Source: Deltaproteobacteria bacterium (GTDB lineage Bacteria > Desulfobacterota > Desulfomonilia > UBA1062). Taken from it: 32,199 bases of DNA. The stretch's first letter is position 1; each line of letters opens with the position of its first letter. The position numbers and the translations under genes are program-made. The notes under the pieces are model-generated. The model was not told the DNA's origin and searched no databases. It worked only from the letters and a program-made list of their open reading frames with translations. The stretch spans positions 1 to 32,199 of the forward strand of contig JAKPDW010000054.1 in NCBI GenBank assembly GCA_029552245.1. The letters are read 5' to 3'. This document shows, one piece after another, positions 1 to 7,333 of this stretch.

Positions 1-1
1 G

Positions 2-115
2 ACGCTGGGCATGGCGCCCAACTTCACGCTCGTGGGCCTTGTCGCGGGCGTCTGCCTCGGCTTCAAGGGGTTCGTGGAAGAGGTCATCATCGAACGCAAG
101 GCCAAGAGGGCCTGA
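2..115 (+). CDS. C-terminal end of an unidentified membrane protein (partial)
   Basis: An open frame enters from the left edge and ends at TGA 113-115. The 37 visible residues start TLGMAPNFTLVGLVAGVCLG, a hydrophobic glycine-rich segment that looks like a last transmembrane helix. A short charged tail with EEVIIERK and a basic end KAKRA follows, as expected for a cytoplasmic C-terminus. This could be the end of a transporter or permease, but too little is present to name a family. No gene follows on the same strand for about 790 bases. Confidence 0.55.
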   Translation, partial: TLGMAPNFTLVGLVAGVCLGFKGFVEEVIIERKAKRA

Positions 116-860
116 GGGAAAGGGCCACCACGGCGCACGGATGGGCGTGTGCAGGGGTGACCCTCTCTCCCCATCGTCGGACCATCCTCCATCCATCTTC
201 CATGCTTCGGACATTTTTCTATTGACTCCAAAAGGAACCATCGACTCTCCCTGCCGCTGGACAATCCTTTTTCCATCTTCCTCTCCCACACTCGATACCC
301 AGGACACCTGCGGACTTCCCGTCAAGGGACTCAAACAGACGCCGTTCGACCCGACACCCGGCAGGAACCCTCGGTATCACCTTCTTTATCAAGGGTTCAC
401 CCCGAGACCAGTCTCCTTCAGGCCGCATCCGGGGTCCAGGCATCCCCGACTGTTCATGGACATGCACCGTTACGCTCCACCTGCGCAGCATGCAGGCTAG
501 AGCCCTGTGCCTATCCTCAGGGGACGAGCTGCACGCGCTGAGGACTGCCCTGTGTGCTCGGAAAACGGGCTCGTCCGTTCCGGCCCCTGTCGCCCCCCTC
601 GATGGAGAAGCGCCGTGAGGCGGCGCATGTCCATACGATGTGTTCGGATCGACACCCCTTCTTCGTGTCCGACTGAAGAGACCCCCCCCCGGCAGGCTGA
701 GCCCTCGTAAACACCCCGGTGTCCGGCTCTCCATACGGATCACGGGGTGCACGTGTGACAGGAAGCACGGCGCCGAGCATGGCCTAGGCAGACGAGATCC
801 TCCCCTTGAAGCATGTGACCAGGCAGGTATACGACAGGGCTTGACACGCTCAGGCGTCTC
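116..860. other. Gene-free stretch upstream of the TetR gene
   Basis: Open frames occur on both strands here, but they overlap one another, are rich in Arg, Pro and Ser, have no convincing ribosome binding site and match no family I recognise. The only structure I see is a perfect 6-bp hairpin GCGCCG-TGAGG-CGGCGC at 610-626 with no T tract. A TTGACA at 841-846 has only a weak -10 (TAACTT, 864-869), so I do not use it as the main promoter of the next gene. Confidence 0.5.
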
Positions 861-867
861 CTGTAAC

Positions 868-896
868 TTGAACAAATGATCATATTGTTCTATAAT
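868..896 (+). promoter_or_regulatory. Sigma-70-type promoter of the TetR gene
   Basis: TTGAAC (868-873) and a perfect TATAAT (891-896) are separated by exactly 17 bases. Transcription would start near 903, only about five bases before the ATG at 908. The mRNA would then have almost no leader, and no Shine-Dalgarno sequence is visible before the ATG. Confidence 0.75.
870..890. promoter_or_regulatory. Inverted-repeat operator, probably for TetR autoregulation
   Basis: GAACAA (870-875) and TTGTTC (885-890) are perfect 6-bp arms around a 9-base spacer that itself contains the palindrome TGATCA. The site fills the space between -35 and -10, so a bound repressor would block polymerase. That the adjacent TetR protein binds it is inferred from the usual autoregulation of this family. 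Confidence 0.6.
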
Positions 897-907
897 TCGA
901 GAATCAC

Positions 908-1507
908 ATGAAACGGTTGACAAAGCGGGAACTCAGGGTCGAGGCGATCTACAAGGCGGCGCTCAAGGTGTTCGCCGCCTACGGGTTCAGGAAGGCCACC
1001 ATAGAGGACATCGCCAACGAGCTCGGCGTGGGGAAGAGCTCGTTATACTTCTACGTGCGCGACAAGCGCGAGCTCTACGAGAAGGCGGTCGCCTACGGGC
1101 TCACGAGGTGGCAGGACAAGGTCCGCAAGGCGGTCGCGGACGAGCCCGACCCCGAGCGCAAGTTCGTGGTCATGGCGAAAAAGGCCTACGAACACCTCGT
1201 CGAGGACCAGGACCTCCGCCGCATCCTCGAGCGTGACCCGTCGTTGTTCCCGCTCGACGAGTCCCGTGACCCGTATGCCCACATCAACCGCGCATCAATG
1301 AACATGATCCGCGAGGTCCTTGCAAACGCCATCGACGCGGGCAGGTTCAGGAGCGTCGATTTGGATGCCGTTCCCCAGCTCCTCTTCGCTGTCTACGTCA
1401 TGCTCGTGCAGAAGGCCTACATGTTCGGCCAGGGGCCTCTTGCCGGCATCATGTTCGAGGACGGGCTCGACATCGTGCTGGACGGCCTGAGGAAGCCCGG
1501 CCGATGA
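908..1507 (+). CDS. TetR/AcrR-family transcriptional regulator
   Basis: The 199-residue product has the normal length of a TetR repressor. An N-terminal helix-turn-helix lies at about residues 10-55. The segment KATIEDIANELGVGKSSLYF is the typical recognition region and is followed by KRELYEKAV. The remaining all-helical part would be the ligand-binding and dimerisation domain, whose ligand cannot be predicted. The ATG at 908 is the only start that keeps the whole DNA-binding domain. The gene stands alone behind its own promoter and overlapping inverted repeat. The nearest downstream genes on the strand, about 640 bases away, encode an SCP-2 protein and an M24 protein; TetR proteins often control lipid or acyl-CoA genes, so a link is possible but not shown. 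Confidence 0.92.
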   Translation: MKRLTKRELRVEAIYKAALKVFAAYGFRKATIEDIANELGVGKSSLYFYVRDKRELYEKAVAYGLTRWQDKVRKAVADEPDPERKFVVMAKKAYEHLVEDQDLRRILERDPSLFPLDESRDPYAHINRASMNMIREVLANAIDAGRFRSVDLDAVPQLLFAVYVMLVQKAYMFGQGPLAGIMFEDGLDIVLDGLRKPGR

Positions 1508-2146
1508 TCCCTCTTCGTCATGGATACCAGCGAGGTCAGGGTCGCACCTTGCGGAAAGGCGGGCAGGCATCCCATGCAGAAGGCAGCCGTGCCCGGCTGC
1601 CTCATGAAGTACCGGGCGCCCGGATGGAGCTGCGGGCAACGTGCGGATGGATGAAGGAGGGTGCAGCGCCCGCTGTGAACCTCACCGCAGGGGGCACCAG
1701 GAGCTGCCTTCCCGTGTGCCTCGCCGCGCGCGCAGGAAAAGGGGGAAGACGTAAGGGTTTTGCTTGAGGCACCAGGGGTTTCCTTTCCCTTGTGTCCCAT
1801 CGCACCCTCCAACGAGAAAGAGGGGGTCGACGGAACAGGCCGAACGGGATACTGGGGGGTTCCTGGGGCAGAGATCTCGTTCTCGAGGCCCGAGGACATG
1901 AACGGAGCTGACTGCACAGGATACAGCGGTCACTGCCCGCCCAGCGGCGGATACGGGAAGGTATCGGCGCAACAGGGTATGGACGTGGGATGGAGGCGAC
2001 ACCCGAGACCCGGGGCGTGCGCCTGCAGGCAAGAGACCTCGTCGGGTCGAGCGTCGCCCTCGGGTATCCGGCGCATGGCAACACGACGGCTCCCGGCCGG
2101 CCAGGCCGAGATCCGCTTTCCTTACACCAGGTGAAGGGAGGTTCAC
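1508..2146. other. Gene-free stretch between the TetR and SCP-2 genes
   Basis: No frame here has both a plausible start and a recognisable product; those present overlap on both strands and are biased toward Arg, Pro and Gly. It holds the hairpin at 1581-1602 and a 12-bp palindrome CCGGGCGCCCGG at 1612-1623. I do not see a clear promoter for the SCP-2 gene. Confidence 0.45.
1581..1602. terminator. Strong hairpin downstream of the TetR gene, possible terminator
   Basis: AGGCAGCC (1581-1588) and GGCTGCCT (1595-1602) form a perfect 8-bp stem with a 6-base loop, about 75 bases after the TetR stop codon. No T tract follows on either strand, so it is not a classical intrinsic terminator. It could instead stabilise an mRNA end. 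Confidence 0.35.
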
Positions 2147-2548
2147 ATGGAAAAGAAGGTCGTCTACCTGAGCGAGGAGTGGGCCGCAGAGGCCCTGAGG
2201 CGCATCAACGAGGAGCTCTCGCCCGAGCGAATGAACAACGTCACGACGTCCATGTCCAACATCTACAAGAACTGCCCCGACGGCAAGGAGCGCTATCTCT
2301 TCATACAGGCCGAAGACGGGAGGGTGACACGCCTCGTGGTGGGCCAGGGCGAACCACCCAAGGCGGAATTCACCATCACGGGAGACTACGAGGTCTTCGC
2401 GAGCATCTCCAGGGCCGAGCTCGGCTCGCAGCGCGCGCTCATGACAGGCAAGCTCAAGGTGCGCGGCAACCTGACCAAGGCGCTCAGGCTCGCGGCGCTT
2501 GCAGACAGGCTCAACAAGGTGCTCTCGACGATCCCTGCCGTCTACTGA
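2147..2548 (+). CDS. SCP-2 sterol-transfer-domain protein
   Basis: The 133-residue product matches the size and pattern of single-domain SCP-2 proteins, which bind lipids or acyl-CoA in a hydrophobic tunnel. The C-terminal half, with AEFTITGDYEVFASI, a short loop and GKLKVRGNLTKALRLAALAD, is the characteristic end of the fold. There is no signal peptide, so it is probably cytoplasmic. The ATG is preceded by a good ribosome binding site (AGGGAGG) at normal spacing. The next gene starts 19 bases after the stop with its own GGAGG, so the two are probably co-transcribed. The substrate is unknown. Confidence 0.85.
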   Translation: MEKKVVYLSEEWAAEALRRINEELSPERMNNVTTSMSNIYKNCPDGKERYLFIQAEDGRVTRLVVGQGEPPKAEFTITGDYEVFASISRAELGSQRALMTGKLKVRGNLTKALRLAALADRLNKVLSTIPAVY

Positions 2549-2567
2549 CAAGGAAAGGAGGCTTGCC

Positions 2568-3791
2568 GTGCCGAGAATCCTCGATCCCGCCGATCCTTAC
2601 TACATTGACAACCCCGGCCGCGTCAGGGCCATGCAGGAGGTCATGCACGAGCAGGACATCGACGTGTACCTCGGTAGCCGCATAAGGACGCTGAGCTGGA
2701 TCACGGACGCCTTCTGCCCGTGGCGGAGCTTCATCGTCGTGCCTGCCGAGGGCATGCCGACACTCTTCACCTTCATCATAGACGCCCTGCGCGTCTCGGA
2801 CGAGACCTGGCTCGACGAGGACCACGTCCGGGCCTATGCACCCATGGGAGGGATGGACCAGATAGGCGCGTTGGCGGACTTCATAACCACCGAGCTTGGC
2901 CTGACGAAGGGCCGCATCGGCTACGAGACCGGGATGTCAACCTACACCGCCGAGGGCAACCTGACCCACTACGAGTACGAGCGCCTCACCGAGGCCCTCC
3001 CCGGCTTCACCTTCGTGAACGCCCACGAGATCGTCGACGGGCTCTCCATCATCAAGGACCAGGGGACCATCAACCGCTTCCGCAAGGCTTCGGCCATCGT
3101 GGACGAGGGTCACCGAGCGGCCAGGGAGGCCCTCGAAAACGGCGGCTACAAGGGCATGACCGAGACGGTGATCGCCGGCATCGCGGCCTTGGCCATGCGC
3201 AGGGCGGGCAGCGTGTCCGAGTGGAACTTCGCCGGCCTCAACGAGATATCGAGCGGCTACCGCACCGGGCTCGGGGCGTGCACGCCGCCGACCGAGAAGG
3301 TCATCCAGGGGGGCGAGCCCCTCATGCTCGACTTCCACGCCATGTTCAGGCTCGCCCTGGGCGACCACTCGCACAACTACCTCATCGCGCCGGCAACCAG
3401 GCGGCAGCGCTGGCACGCGGACAACTTCGTGGAACTGGTCAGGCTCGTCCTCGACAACTACCGTGCGGGAGCCACGCCCTCGGGCCTTGCCCAGATCATG
3501 ATGGACCGGGCCGAGTCGTTGGGCTGCGCGGACTTCGTCGTTCCCGGCTGCGAGCACGGTATCGGCCTCTTCGGCGACGAGTGGCGCATCGGCGCCAAGA
3601 ACGACGGCCCGGTGCCTTACTGGACGAACCCTGACCACGTCTACCGGGAGAACGAGCTCGTGATCTGCGCCATGCAGTACGCCTGCCCGGCCGAGGGCAT
3701 CGGGTTCCGCTACGAGAACCCCGTGCTCATCCTCGAGGACGGCTGCGAGTGTCTCTCGCGGTACCCGCTCGCCATAGAGGAGATCGAGTAG
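2568..3791 (+). CDS. M24-fold (pita-bread) protein with one substituted metal ligand
   Basis: The GTG at 2568 has AAAGGAGG just upstream and gives 407 residues; a longer frame exists but lacks this site. The first ~165 residues form a creatinase/prolidase-like N-terminal domain, the rest the pita-bread domain. Residues that fit the M24 metal set are D255, D266 (spacing 11, as usual), H330 in GCEHGIGL and E383 in RYENPVLI. The fourth position, normally Glu in a VEPG-like or VEAY-like motif, reads CAMQY, with Met369 or Gln370 instead. HGIGL followed by GDEW recalls the DddP-like branch more than aminopeptidase P, but DddP also keeps that Glu. It may be a non-peptidase enzyme or a binding protein. 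Co-transcription with the SCP-2 gene is likely. Confidence 0.82.
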   Translation: MPRILDPADPYYIDNPGRVRAMQEVMHEQDIDVYLGSRIRTLSWITDAFCPWRSFIVVPAEGMPTLFTFIIDALRVSDETWLDEDHVRAYAPMGGMDQIGALADFITTELGLTKGRIGYETGMSTYTAEGNLTHYEYERLTEALPGFTFVNAHEIVDGLSIIKDQGTINRFRKASAIVDEGHRAAREALENGGYKGMTETVIAGIAALAMRRAGSVSEWNFAGLNEISSGYRTGLGACTPPTEKVIQGGEPLMLDFHAMFRLALGDHSHNYLIAPATRRQRWHADNFVELVRLVLDNYRAGATPSGLAQIMMDRAESLGCADFVVPGCEHGIGLFGDEWRIGAKNDGPVPYWTNPDHVYRENELVICAMQYACPAEGIGFRYENPVLILEDGCECLSRYPLAIEEIE

Positions 3792-3844
3792 GCCGGCAGC
3801 AGTTGAGCAGCTCCTAGCCCAAAGCCGTCTCAGGCGCCGGTGGC

Positions 3845-4111
3845 CCCTCGACATCGCACAGGCGCGCTCCGCCTGCGCAGTGCTGCGGGCCCGGCACACA
3901 AGACGGTCGCGCATCCCTTGGTTGCACAGCCTCACTCAACCGGTCAGTGCGATCACCTGAGCACCCAGGACTCTGTGCTCCCCCAGCAGCAATATGGGCA
4001 AGCCAATGAGCGATGACCTGAGCGCCCATGGACTCTGCGCACGAGGCTTCCATGATCCCTCGACATCGAACGGGCGCGCCCCACCTGGCGGATCGATGGC
4101 CTGAGCGCAGG
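3845..4111. repeat. Degenerate direct repeats in a gene-free stretch (3792-4232)
   Basis: Two kinds of unit recur. Unit A (31 bases, beginning CCCTCGACATCG) occurs at 3845-3875 and 4057-4087 with four mismatches. Unit B (about 28 bases, beginning GATCACCTGAGC or GATGACCTGAGC and containing GGACTCTG) occurs at 3951-3978 and 4012-4040, and a shorter copy starts at 4095. The A copies are 212 bases apart. GCCGGTGGCC also appears on both sides of the block. No credible gene overlaps this region. It looks like a decayed tandem duplication or a remnant of a dispersed repeat. Confidence 0.6.
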
Positions 4112-4232
4112 CCTTGGTTTCATCACCGCGCTCCCTCGCAGGAAGCCGGTGGCCGTAGAGAACCTTCGGCGCAGGTTCTCCCCTGCGGCAGGATGCCCGG
4201 CCCGGTCGCCTCCCTGGCCCAGGGGGCGTGCA

Positions 4233-5324
4233 TCACCTGCAGCTCAGGTAGCAGATGCCGTCTTCCGTCTCGACGGCCTTCGGGAAGTATTTCTTCCTCA
4301 GCCTGATGGACACGTTCACGAGGCTTATGAGCACCGGCACCTCGAGGAGCGGCCCGATGACCGTGGCGAAGGCCTGGTTCGAGTGGATGCCGAAGATGGC
4401 GACCGCCACGGCGATGGCGAGCTCGAAGTCGTTGCTCGCGGCCGTGAAGGCCACGGTGGCGGTCTGGGCGTAGTTCGCCCGGATCCTGTAGGCGATGAAG
4501 AAGGTGAAAAACCACATGAAGAAGAAGTAGACGGTCAAGGGTATGGCCACCCTGACCACGTCGAGCGGCAGCTCGACGATGTACTGGCCCTTGAGCGAGA
4601 ACATGACCACGATGGTGAAGAGCAGCGCCACCAGCGTGACCGGGCTGATCCGGGGGACGAAGACCTCGTCGTACCACTTCCTGCCCTTTGCCCTGAGCAG
4701 CGTCAGGCGCGTCAGCACCCCTGCGATGAAGGGGATGCCCAGGTAGATGAACACGGTCTTTGCCGCGTCCGCGATCGAGATCCTCACGTCGAGGCCCGAG
4801 ACGAGACCCAGCCAGTTGAGCCCCACGGTTATGAACACGAAGATGTACACCGCGTAGAAGAGCACCTGGAAGACCGCGTTGAACGCCACCAGGCCCACCG
4901 CCAGCTCCCGGTCGCCCTCTGCCAGCTCGTTCCACACGATGACCATGGCTATGCACCGGGCCAGCCCCACGAGGATGACGCCGATCATGTACTCGGGGTA
5001 GTCGTGGAGGAAGACGACGGCGAGCGCGAACATGACGATGGGCCCCACGACCCAGTTCTGCACGAGCGAGACGCCGAGCAGGCGCTTGTGCCTGAACACC
5101 TTTCCCATCTCCTCGTACTTCACCTTCGCCAGGGGAGGGTACATCATGAGGATGAGCCCGATGGCGATGGGTATCGACGTGGTGCCCACCTGGAGCCCGG
5201 CAATGAACCTGGTGACCCCGGGCGAAAAGTACCCGAGGAGAATGCCCGCGCCCATGGCCAGGAAGATCCACAGGGTGAGGAACCGGTCGAGCCAGGAAAG
5301 CTTCTTACCCTTCGTGTCCGTCAT
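4233..5324 (-). CDS. acr3: Acr3-family arsenite efflux permease
   Basis: This 363-residue protein would export arsenite across the inner membrane. It has about ten hydrophobic helices and the Acr3 hallmarks: Cys124 in [20 protein letters not shown], and Glu301 in [13 protein letters not shown], the counterparts of the essential Cys and Glu of characterised Acr3 proteins. The ATG at 5324 is preceded by a purine-rich GGAAGGGGGG; an ATG at 5348 with GGGGAG is a possible alternative. The start overlaps the end of arsR by about 20 bases, so the pair is translationally linked and under the same arsenic-responsive promoter. The C-terminus ends in CYLSCR, an unusual cysteine pair. No arsenate reductase gene lies in the window. 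Confidence 0.93.
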   Translation of the reverse strand: MTDTKGKKLSWLDRFLTLWIFLAMGAGILLGYFSPGVTRFIAGLQVGTTSIPIAIGLILMMYPPLAKVKYEEMGKVFRHKRLLGVSLVQNWVVGPIVMFALAVVFLHDYPEYMIGVILVGLARCIAMVIVWNELAEGDRELAVGLVAFNAVFQVLFYAVYIFVFITVGLNWLGLVSGLDVRISIADAAKTVFIYLGIPFIAGVLTRLTLLRAKGRKWYDEVFVPRISPVTLVALLFTIVVMFSLKGQYIVELPLDVVRVAIPLTVYFFFMWFFTFFIAYRIRANYAQTATVAFTAASNDFELAIAVAVAIFGIHSNQAFATVIGPLLEVPVLISLVNVSIRLRKKYFPKAVETEDGICYLSCR

Positions 5325-5715
5325 CGGGTGCCCCCCTTCCCTTGTCATGTTCTCCCCTACGCGCCTTTTTCGCGTGCCGGCCCGGTTCCCCGCACGAGGT
5401 CTTCGAAAGCCTCTCCAGGTCTTTTTTGAGCGTACGGTCATTCACCATGCCCTCGTACAGGAAGTCGTGGAGAGACTGCGCGAGTCTGGAGCGGGGCTTC
5501 ACGAGCCTGTAGTAGATCCACGTGCCCTGTCTCCTCGCCCTGACCATGCCGGCCGACCGCATGACGCCGAGGTGACGCGATATCTTGAAATCCGGTTCGT
5601 TCAGGGCCTCAGCGAGCCTGCACACGCAGGTCTCCCCGTTGAACAGGAGGAGGCACGCGAGCCTCAGCCGTGTCTGGTCCGAGAGCACCTTGAAGAGGGC
5701 CGCCTCCTTCTGCAT
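5305..5715 (-). CDS. arsR: ArsR-family arsenic-responsive repressor
   Basis: The 136-residue product is a winged-helix repressor. The metalloid-binding motif [11 protein letters not shown], with Cys30 and Cys32, sits at the start of the DNA-contacting region as in classical ArsR (CVC motif). [19 protein letters not shown] is the recognition helix and wing, and GTWIYYRL the second strand. The C-terminal 30 residues are basic and probably disordered. The ATG at 5715 was chosen because it begins the conserved helix ([16 protein letters not shown]) and follows GGGGATG; an upstream in-frame ATG at 5772 lies inside the operator. It represses itself and the downstream acr3; arsenite binding to the cysteines would release it. 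Confidence 0.93.
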   Translation of the reverse strand: MQKEAALFKVLSDQTRLRLACLLLFNGETCVCRLAEALNEPDFKISRHLGVMRSAGMVRARRQGTWIYYRLVKPRSRLAQSLHDFLYEGMVNDRTLKKDLERLSKTSCGEPGRHAKKARRGEHDKGRGAPDDGHEG

Positions 5716-5736
5716 CGAATCATCCCCGGTTTTGCG

Positions 5737-5769
5737 ATTATCTGCATATTTGCACTGATTTGCAAATAT
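5737..5769 (-). promoter_or_regulatory. arsR-acr3 promoter with ArsR operator
   Basis: On the minus strand TTGCAA (5765-5760) and GATAAT (5742-5737) are 17 bases apart and form a sound sigma-70 promoter. Perfect 9-bp arms ATATTTGCA (5746-5754) and TGCAAATAT (5761-5769), separated by 6 bases, overlap the -35 and the spacer. An AT-rich imperfect 12-2-12-like palindrome is what ArsR/SmtB repressors recognise, and its position would exclude RNA polymerase. Confidence 0.8.
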
Positions 5770-6050
5770 CAAACAGCGTTCTCACCGGTCAAGGGCTGTG
5801 TTTTTGTCCTGCACGCCGGTCTCTCTCGGCGACCCCGGTCCAGAGTATGGCGCGTGCGGTCTCGATGTCGACGCCCACGGCAGGCACGTGGGAGACGCCC
5901 TCTCGGCGTTTTTCGCCCTGGGCCCGTCTGAACGGCGAGATCTCGAGGGAGAATGGCACTCAAACCCACGATCCCAGGGATCGCGATGGACAAAGCGGAA
6001 GACAGGGTGAAATCTCCCCACCCCCATGACACCGGTGTCTCAACCTTGGC
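5770..6050. other. Gene-free stretch upstream of arsR with several small palindromes
   Basis: Overlapping open frames exist on both strands but none has a ribosome binding site or a recognisable product. There are short hairpins: CGCCG/CGGCG at 5814-5831, and ACGCC-CTCTC-GGCGT at 5895-5909 followed by TTTT, which resembles a weak plus-strand intrinsic terminator although no plus-strand gene precedes it. A perfect 12-bp palindrome GACACCGGTGTC lies at 6028-6039, just upstream of the next promoter, and could be an operator. The segment 6013-6028 resembles the core of the repeat at 9999-10105. Confidence 0.4.
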
Positions 6051-6054
6051 TGAT

Positions 6055-6083
6055 TTGGCATGCCCGCACGCGGCCTTTATAAT
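6055..6083 (+). promoter_or_regulatory. Sigma-70-type promoter of the small membrane protein gene
   Basis: TTGGCA (6055-6060) and a perfect TATAAT (6078-6083) are separated by 17 bases, giving a leader of about 32 bases before the ATG at 6122. The palindrome GACACCGGTGTC ends 15 bases upstream of the -35. Confidence 0.72.
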
Positions 6084-6121
6084 GGACGTGTACAGGTCAC
6101 CTCATGCAGGAGGGGGTTTCG

Positions 6122-6307
6122 ATGAAGTTCAAGTATCACGTCCCGTTGATCGGTTTCCTCGTCCCCACGTTCGTCATATCGAGCCTCATGTTCGCCTACA
6201 GGGGGTTTCCCCCCACGGACCAGCTGGTCGGGTTCTACGTATGCGTTGCAGGCGCCGTCGCGACCTACTACGCAGGCATTCACACGGTCCTGAAAGACAA
6301 GCCTTAG
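6122..6307 (+). CDS. Small two-helix membrane protein of unknown function
   Basis: The product has 61 residues. The start MKFKYHVPLIG is chosen because AGGAGGGGG lies five bases upstream of its ATG; an in-frame ATG 18 bases earlier overlaps that site. Two hydrophobic segments, about residues 7-26 and 35-56, flank a short loop RGFPPTDQ, and the C-terminus is charged (KDKP), so it is probably an inner-membrane hairpin protein. I do not recognise a family. The strong promoter and ribosome binding site suggest it is really expressed. It stands alone; arsR is divergent and a gene-free stretch follows. Confidence 0.72.
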   Translation: MKFKYHVPLIGFLVPTFVISSLMFAYRGFPPTDQLVGFYVCVAGAVATYYAGIHTVLKDKP

Positions 6308-6852
6308 CGAGACGTTCGAGGCCGACGGCCGGGATGACCTCAGCTTGGCGCGGCCCGCCACTCCATAGGGGCACGGGGCGGCCGGCGACCCTCTGGGCGC
6401 GGTGAATGCGGCGCCCGAGTGACGGGGGCTTCCGCGGCCTCCTGACGAGGGGGATCGAGCGACCCCATGTGCACGGTGAACGCGGCTGTCAAAGGGTCGG
6501 CCGGGCGGGGCCTGCAGAAGCCCACTCGCGTATGGATCGTCAGCCATCCTCGCTAACGGCACAATCGTAGGCATTACGAAGCCCCCTCGCGTATGGGTCG
6601 TCAAGGTCCGCGGCCCTGACATGTGAGCGCGCTTGGTCTCCTGGCAGGTGCGTGATCGGCGGCACAGGGAGACCGCCCTTGTCGCTGCGGTCTCCGGGCT
6701 CCTGCCGCAGGAGCCTCCTGCATGGCTGTTCAACCGGGCGGAAAGACGGATTGAAAACATGACCAGCAGCGCCGTGTCGTGGCGGTGAAAGACGCCTGGG
6801 CGCACGGCGTTGTTTTTCGTGTCCCCAGTGAGGGGGATCGGACACCGGTCGG
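6308..6852. other. Gene-free stretch between the small membrane protein and tRNA-Val
   Basis: No supported gene is present. The main structure is the 26-base direct repeat at 6517-6603. A shorter echo, GGTGAATGCGGC and GGTGAACGCGGC, occurs around 6401 and 6475. The open frames here run through both strands and do not look like proteins. Confidence 0.45.
6517..6603. repeat. Two-copy 26-base direct repeat
   Basis: A 26-base segment containing CTCGCGTATGG occurs at 6517-6542 and 6578-6603, with two mismatches and a 61-base period. Two copies are too few for a CRISPR array and there are no cas genes. It may be a remnant of a dispersed repeat. Confidence 0.6.
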
Positions 6853-6873
6853 AAAAAGACCACACCGGTCTTT
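6853..6873 (-). terminator. Intrinsic terminator of tRNA-Val
   Basis: Read on the minus strand, AAAGACC-GGTGT-GGTCTTT forms a perfect 7-bp stem with a 5-base loop, and the run of T continues to five. It ends transcription about 29 bases beyond the 3' end of the tRNA. Confidence 0.75.
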
Positions 6874-6901
6874 CGGGCGTGTCGTGTTTTGAGGAGAGGG
6901 G

Positions 6902-6976
6902 TGGTGGGCCGCATAGGATTTGAACCTATGACTTCTACCGTGTGAAGGTAGCGCTCTCCCCCTGAGCTAGCGGCCC
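6902..6976 (-). tRNA. tRNA-Val (anticodon CAC)
   Basis: The minus strand folds into a complete cloverleaf: acceptor GGGCCGC pairs with GCGGCCC, the D arm carries GCTC/GAGC, the anticodon stem CTACC/GGTAG encloses the loop TTCACAC with anticodon CAC, and the T arm is ATAGG-TTCAAAT-CCTAT. The discriminator is A and CCA is encoded (6904-6902). It reads GUG codons. It has its own promoter and terminator, so it is a single-gene transcript. I see no duplicated 3' end nearby that would mark an integrated element. Confidence 0.97.
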
Positions 6977-6991
6977 TTCTCGATGCGGACC

Positions 6992-7020
6992 TGTATACAA
7001 TCCGGCCGCCACTGTGTCAA
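6992..7020 (-). promoter_or_regulatory. Promoter of tRNA-Val
   Basis: On the minus strand TTGACA (7020-7015) and TATACA (6997-6992) are 17 bases apart. The expected start near 6985 leaves a short leader before the mature tRNA at 6976. Confidence 0.82.
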
Positions 7021-7333
7021 GGGGGATGAACGGTTGAACAAACCCCGCGGCAGCCGGTGAGATGCTCGCCACCCGGCCTCGGGGCGACATGACGCATTCG
7101 CCTACCCGGGACATGCGGGCAAGCTTGTCGAAGGAGTCTCAGGTGGAGCCCAACCGGGACGACAGGACGCCTTCTTCGCGCACCCAGCCCCTGCCCCGTT
7201 ACGCCGTCCATGGCCCCCGGCCGAGATGCGCACCTGCCACGGTGAACCGAGCCGGGAAGAGGAGCAACGCGAGCGGCCCCGGCAACCCCCGCCGAGAGTG
7301 GCGTTGGTGCCGGGCGCCCATAGACGCGCCCCT
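7021..7333. other. Gene-free stretch between tRNA-Val and the histidine kinase gene
   Basis: I see no gene, clear terminator or promoter here. The frames present are Arg- and Pro-rich shadows on both strands without ribosome binding sites. Confidence 0.4.

Noticed and set aside
219-923. Long minus-strand open frame (234 residues) upstream of and overlapping the TetR start
   Set aside because: It covers the TetR promoter, has no ribosome binding site, is biased to Arg, Ser and Pro, and shows no family pattern. High GC content easily creates such frames.
5769-6032. Minus-strand frame ahead of arsR beginning MSWGWGDFTLSSALSIAIP
   Set aside because: The start has no ribosome binding site, the second half is Arg-rich, two other frames overlap it, and it runs into the ArsR operator. 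It may be repeat-derived, but I cannot support it as a gene.
6517-6603. Possible CRISPR array
   Set aside because: Only two repeat copies, one spacer-like interval of 35 bases, and no cas genes.
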